DNA of 43,982 nt from Clostridium tyrobutyricum DSM 2637 = ATCC 25755 = JCM 11008 (lineage in GTDB: Bacteria; Bacillota; Clostridia; Clostridiales; Clostridiaceae): assembly GCF_000359585.1 (NCBI RefSeq), contig NZ_APMH01000035.1, forward strand, positions 1 through 43,982, written 5' to 3'. The notes beneath the pieces were generated by a model that saw only the letters and a list, made by a program, of their open reading frames with translations, made no database searches and was not told the DNA's origin. Shown one piece after another: positions 40,104-43,982 of this stretch (positions are counted from its first letter, which is position 1; the number at the start of each line of letters is the position of its first letter). The position numbers were made by a program, and so were the translations under genes.

Positions 40104-41933
40104 TTATTCAACTGTAACTGATTTTGCAAGGTTTCTAGGCTTGTCTACATCACAGCCCTTGTCAACTGCTATATAGTATGCAAGTAACTGTAGATAGATT
40201 ACTACAAGCACTGGTGAAAGTACATCACTTATTTCTGGTATATAAACAGTGGAATCTACAACTTTTTCAAGACCTGTTTTACCTTTGGCTGTAAATCCAA
40301 GTACTTTTGCACCTCTTGTGGTTACTTCCTTTATATTGCTTACCATTTTATCATACAAGTCATTTTGGGCTGCAAGTGCAATTACTACAGTACCTTCTTC
40401 TATAAGTGCCATGGTTCCATGTTTCAATTCTCCACCTGCATAAGCTTCAGAGTGAATATAGGATATTTCCTTTACCTTCAATGCACCTTCCATGGCAACT
40501 GCATAATCAAGCCCTCTTCCAAGGAAGAACATGTCTTTGTGCATATAGGTGTTTGAAGCAAATTTTTGGATTGTATCCTTGTTTTTCAATACTTCCTGAG
40601 CTTTTTCAGGAATAGTTAGCATATCTTCCTTTATCTTGTCTATTTCTGCATTGCTTAAAGTCTTTTTATTTTCTGCAAAGAAAAGTGCCAGCATATACAT
40701 TGTAATCAGCTGAGTTGTATAGGCCTTTGTGGAAGCTACTGCAATTTCAGGGCCTGCCCATGTATAGAGTACATCATCGGCTTCTCTTGATACTGAACTT
40801 CCCACTACATTTGTAATTGCTATAACTCTTGCTCCCATGGATTTTGCTTCTCTTAAAGCTGCAAGGGTATCGGCAGTTTCACCTGACTGGCTTAATACAA
40901 TCATCAATGTGTTTTTGTCTATCATAGGATCCCTGTATCTGAATTCAGATGCAATATCAACTTCTACAGGTATTCTTGCAAGTTTTTCTATTACATATTT
41001 GCCTACAACACCAGCATGATAGGCAGTTCCACAAGCTATGACATATATCCTGTCTATATTCTTTATTTGTTCTGGTGTAATTGTAATATTGTCAAGATTT
41101 ATAGGCTTTCCAGGTACTACTCTTGAGCTCAGGGTATCCTTTATTGCCTTAGGCTGTTCATTTATTTCCTTTATCATAAAGTGTGCATATCCACCTTTTT
41201 CAGCAGCATCTGCATTCCAGGTTACATGAACTAATTCTCTATTTATCTGCTGTTTTTCCTGGTTGAATATTTTAACACCATCTTCAGTAATTTCTACAAA
41301 TTCCTTGTCGTTTAAATAATATATATCCCTTGTATGACTCAGCATTGCAGGAACATCTGATGCTACAAAGTATTCTCCTTTTCCAACTCCAACTACAAGA
41401 GGGCTGTCCTTCCTAACTGCAATAAGTTTGTTTGGTTCCTTGGATGAGATTACACCAAGAGCATAACTTCCTTCAAGCTTTGTAGTAGCTTTTATAACTG
41501 CATCAAGCAGGTCTCCATTGTAGAAATGATCTATAATCTGTGGAATAACTTCCGTATCTGTGTCAGATATGAATTTATATCCTAAAGACATGAGCCATTC
41601 CCTTAATTCTATATAATTTTCTATTATTCCATTGTGGACTACACTTATTGTTCCATCCGCATTACAATGAGGATGTGCATTTATATCAGAAGGTTCTCCA
41701 TGAGTTGCCCATCTTGTATGGCCGATACCTATATATCCTTCTATAGGATTGGAATCTAACTTGCCCTTCAAATTTACAAGTCTTCCCTTTGCTTTTACAA
41801 CATTTATATTATTTTCTTTATCTAATACAGCAACACCTGCTGAATCATATCCTCTGTATTCCAATTTGCTTAGTCCGTCTATCAATATTGGTGTTGCGTT
41901 CTTTTTTCCAACAAATCCTACTATTCCACACAT
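40104..41933 (-). CDS. glmS: glutamine--fructose-6-phosphate aminotransferase (isomerizing), 609 aa
   Basis: It starts MCGIVGFVGKKNATPILIDG with the N-terminal Cys2 glutaminase nucleophile. GHTRWATHGEPSDINAHPH and HNGIIENY follow, then two SIS sugar-isomerase domains (SQSGETADTLAALREAKSMG near residue 355) and the C-terminal LAKSVTVE. It makes glucosamine-6-phosphate for cell wall synthesis from fructose-6-phosphate and glutamine. GAGAGGAAG lies before the ATG. Expression is controlled by the glmS ribozyme in its leader. Full length and intact. Confidence 0.98.
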   Translation of the reverse strand: MCGIVGFVGKKNATPILIDGLSKLEYRGYDSAGVAVLDKENNINVVKAKGRLVNLKGKLDSNPIEGYIGIGHTRWATHGEPSDINAHPHCNADGTISVVHNGIIENYIELREWLMSLGYKFISDTDTEVIPQIIDHFYNGDLLDAVIKATTKLEGSYALGVISSKEPNKLIAVRKDSPLVVGVGKGEYFVASDVPAMLSHTRDIYYLNDKEFVEITEDGVKIFNQEKQQINRELVHVTWNADAAEKGGYAHFMIKEINEQPKAIKDTLSSRVVPGKPINLDNITITPEQIKNIDRIYVIACGTAYHAGVVGKYVIEKLARIPVEVDIASEFRYRDPMIDKNTLMIVLSQSGETADTLAALREAKSMGARVIAITNVVGSSVSREADDVLYTWAGPEIAVASTKAYTTQLITMYMLALFFAENKKTLSNAEIDKIKEDMLTIPEKAQEVLKNKDTIQKFASNTYMHKDMFFLGRGLDYAVAMEGALKVKEISYIHSEAYAGGELKHGTMALIEEGTVVIALAAQNDLYDKMVSNIKEVTTRGAKVLGFTAKGKTGLEKVVDSTVYIPEISDVLSPVLVVIYLQLLAYYIAVDKGCDVDKPRNLAKSVTVE

Positions 41934-42129
41934 AATTAATTCTTCCTCTCTTATAATAAAATTTTCCTGACTTAAAAAACAGTATAAGAAATAAGCCCTA
42001 TATTATTTATTTTTTAACAGGATAAAAAATTGATAATTAAGAATACTAAGGTATTGTATTCCTACTCAATGAATATTGAGGTTTTGACACCAAACTGATG
42101 TTGTTACAAAAATCACTTTCTGTATTTAT

Positions 42130-42308
42130 CAGTTGTTAACGGTAGTGTGGTACCGTGGGGCATCCGCCGAAGATTCGATACTCCCCATCCTCGTCAACTT
42201 AAGTGAGACTCCAAATCTTTGATTTGGTTAGTCGAACTTACTCAGACGCATGTCTGAGTTTCCTTCTAAAAGACAATCTTTTATCAATCACTTGAGTCCT
42301 GGCGCTTT
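42130..42308 (-). ncRNA. glmS ribozyme (glucosamine-6-phosphate-activated)
   Basis: Reading leftward, AAGCGCCAGGACT begins at 42307, with self-cleavage expected between A42306 and G42305. The conserved core follows: GTTGACGAGGATGGGGAGTA, TCGAATCTTCGGCGGATGCC and CCACGGTACC. These are diagnostic. GlcN6P acts as cofactor, and cleavage lowers glmS mRNA. Confidence 0.97.
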
Positions 42309-42385
42309 TTGTTTCTAAATTAATAACTCATCACCTTTCATTATAAATAATTAACAATTATAAGCCTTAAATATTCCGTCAATAC

Positions 42386-42415
42386 ATTATATAGTTTAAG
42401 TTTTATTTTTGTCAA
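42386..42415 (-). promoter_or_regulatory. predicted glmS promoter
   Basis: Reading leftward, a perfect TTGACA (42415-42410), an 18-base spacer and a perfect TATAAT (42391-42386) place the start near 42379, about 73 nt ahead of the ribozyme cleavage site. Confidence 0.75.
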
Positions 42416-42680
42416 TATCATTATATAATTATTATTTTAATATTTACATTTTATATTTTGAAAGAATTCGAAAGATTTTATGAAGTGGTTTAAAGCCTTT
42501 TTTTTGAAGGATTTTGAAGCCTTTTCTGAATGAATTTGAATATTTACAGAAATTTGTGCAATATCTATAGTCTGACTTAAATTTTCATGCTTATATTCCT
42601 GATATCAAATTTATACATAATATTGCATGTAATTTTAAAAATGTCATTGAAAACGTATCACAAAATTGAACTTGTTGAAA

Positions 42681-42709
42681 TTGAAAATTGGCTGAGCATA
42701 CTATATTAT
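42681..42709 (+). promoter_or_regulatory. predicted mtlA promoter
   Basis: TTGAAA (42681-42686), a 17-base spacer and TATTAT (42704-42709) predict a start near 42717. The rest of the 42416-42680 spacer shows no gene. Confidence 0.6.
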
Positions 42710-42777
42710 AATAAGTGTCAGGAATAATTCATCAGAAATAAATGATTTTAAAATATTTAAGTATTAGGAGGTATTAT

Positions 42778-43982
42778 ATGGAAACGTTTAGCAATAATAA
42801 TAATAGTAATAATAAATCTTCCATTAAGAAAAAAGTGCAAAGCTTTGGTGCTTTTTTAAGTGGTATGGTAATGCCGAATATTGCAGCATTTATTGCATGG
42901 GGTTTAATAACAGCATTGTTTATAAAAACAGGTTGGATACCAAATGAAAAAATGGCAAAAATGGTTGATCCGATGGTCAAGTACATGCTTCCATTATTAA
43001 TAGGATATCAGGGAGGTAAATTGGTATATGATACCAGAGGCGGAGTAGTAGGAGCCATAGCTACAATGGGTGTGGTAATTGGGGCTCCAATTCCAATGTT
43101 TATAGGTGCCATGATAATGGGTCCCCTTGGAGGATACCTTATAAAGAAAATTGATAAGCTTATACAGGATAAGATTCCTACTGGTTTTGAAATGCTGATA
43201 AATAATTTTTCAGCAGGTATATTGGCAGCAATTCTTGCAGGACTGGCATATACATTCATTGGACCTATAGTTGCAACAATATCTACAGGACTTGGTGATA
43301 TTGCACTTTACATTACAAACAAGGGACTTCTTCCACTTATTGCAATAATATTGGAACCTGCAAAAGTATTGTTTTTGAATAACGCTATAAATCAGGGAAT
43401 ATTTTCTCCTCTTGGAATTGAACAGGTTCAAAAACTTGGTAAATCAATATTTTTCTTGCTTGAACCGAACCCAGGTCCAGGATTTGGAATACTTCTTGCA
43501 TATTGGCTTTATGGAAAGGGAACTTCGAAGGAATCAGCACCTGGAGCTATTATAATCCAGTTCTTTGGTGGAATACATGAAATATATTTTCCTTACATTC
43601 TTATGAAACCGATTTTGATAATTGCAGCTATATGTGGTGGGCTCTGTGGAGACCTGGTTTTCGTACTTTTCCATGCTGGATTGGTAGCAGTTCCTTCACC
43701 AGGAAGTATATTTTCACTTATGGCAATGTCACCAAAGGGTGGACAACCTGCAGTCTTGCTTGGCGTTGCAGCAGCAGCAGTAGCTTCATTTTTAGTAGCA
43801 TCTATCATCTTAAAGGGCAGCTCAAAAGAAACCGTTTCAGATGATTTTGATAAAGCCCAATCAAAAGTAAATGCTATAAAACAGGAAAGTAAGGGCAGTT
43901 TAAATAGTAATTCAAATAGTACAGTAAGAGCAAAATCAGATATAAATTCCATAGTATTTGCATGTGATGCAGGAATGGGATC
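42778..43982 (+). CDS. mtlA: PTS mannitol transporter EIICB, N-terminal 401 residues (cut by window end)
   Basis: AGGAGG lies 7 bases before the ATG. After an Asn-rich N terminus come [20 protein letters not shown] and [20 protein letters not shown], typical MtlA EIIC helices, and GIHEIYFPY at 265-273, the mannitol-binding motif. The linker (about 315-385) is Ser/Asn/Lys-rich. The EIIB domain starts [10 protein letters not shown] with the phosphorylated cysteine near residue 396, where the window ends. It imports and phosphorylates mannitol to mannitol-1-phosphate. The mtlR, mtlF and mtlD genes probably follow outside. Confidence 0.95.
   Translation, partial: METFSNNNNSNNKSSIKKKVQSFGAFLSGMVMPNIAAFIAWGLITALFIKTGWIPNEKMAKMVDPMVKYMLPLLIGYQGGKLVYDTRGGVVGAIATMGVVIGAPIPMFIGAMIMGPLGGYLIKKIDKLIQDKIPTGFEMLINNFSAGILAAILAGLAYTFIGPIVATISTGLGDIALYITNKGLLPLIAIILEPAKVLFLNNAINQGIFSPLGIEQVQKLGKSIFFLLEPNPGPGFGILLAYWLYGKGTSKESAPGAIIIQFFGGIHEIYFPYILMKPILIIAAICGGLCGDLVFVLFHAGLVAVPSPGSIFSLMAMSPKGGQPAVLLGVAAAAVASFLVASIILKGSSKETVSDDFDKAQSKVNAIKQESKGSLNSNSNSTVRAKSDINSIVFACDAGMG

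Noticed and set aside
42648-42660. Possible catabolite control (cre) site TGAAAACGTATCA upstream of mtlA
   Set aside because: One base short of the 14-base cre spacing and the right half does not align; too weak to list.
1-43982. tRNA, rRNA or prophage genes
   Set aside because: I saw no tRNA-like cloverleaf with CCA end, no rRNA sequence and no phage structural genes on either strand.

Overview
The window is from a low-GC, Gram-positive, anaerobic spore former, most likely a Clostridium of the sensu stricto group. The evidence is very AT-rich spacers, AGGAGG-type ribosome binding sites, a monomeric [FeFe] hydrogenase, a glycyl radical enzyme with its activase, a gerA-type spore germination operon, a glmS ribozyme and clostridial-type CRISPR repeats. 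I cannot fix the species from sequence alone.

Layout. 1-3.4 kb: 3' end of galU, a candidate type I toxin-antitoxin-like locus, a REP-associated tyrosine transposase (RAYT) with palindromic GGGGTCAGACCCC elements, an operon of three tiny proteins on the minus strand, and a FlxA-like gene pair. 3.4-5.1 kb: a LarA-family nickel racemase and a small membrane protein. 5.3-7.6 kb: a decayed c-di-GMP-type (PilZ) glycosyltransferase with several disabling mutations. 7.6-9.4 kb: decayed sequence, then an 18-repeat CRISPR array with no cas gene in the window. 9.5-10.9 kb: a sodium:solute symporter. 11.7-18.0 kb: a dipeptide ABC transporter operon ending in an M19 dipeptidase, with a CodY-like box upstream. 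18.4-20.5 kb: an lmrAB-like TetR/MFS operon with two matching operators. 20.6-21.5 kb: an XRE/TPR regulator. 21.7-24.5 kb: a P-type cation ATPase behind a yybP-ykoY (Mn2+) riboswitch. 24.5-28.5 kb: an XRE-cupin regulator divergent from a glycyl radical activase and a hydroxyproline dehydratase-type glycyl radical enzyme. 28.6-30.3 kb: [FeFe] hydrogenase. 31-33.5 kb: two zinc-ribbon membrane proteins and a YvrJ-family peptide. 33.6-35.3 kb: a MarR/MFS operon. 35.4-36.1 kb: two gene remnants. 36.2-40.1 kb: a gerA-C-B germinant receptor operon. 40.1-42.4 kb: glmS with its ribozyme. 42.8 kb to the end: mannitol PTS gene mtlA, cut by the window edge.

How the parts work together. The peptide importer and dipeptidase feed amino acids into the cell. 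The glycyl radical enzyme probably dehydrates hydroxyproline, giving a reducible electron acceptor, while the neighbouring hydrogenase disposes of or recovers electrons. Several loci carry their own readable control: Mn2+ riboswitch, GlcN6P ribozyme, paired operators for the XRE-cupin, LmrA-type and MarR regulators, and a sigma-G-like promoter for the germinant receptor.

The REP palindromes sit at gene 3' ends (galU, RAYT, ATPase, glycyl radical enzyme) and in one case have become part of a coding sequence. The least described pieces are the toxin-like locus at 0.65-1.16 kb, the RAYT/REP family with co-varying hairpins, and the tiny-protein operon at 1.8-2.3 kb.
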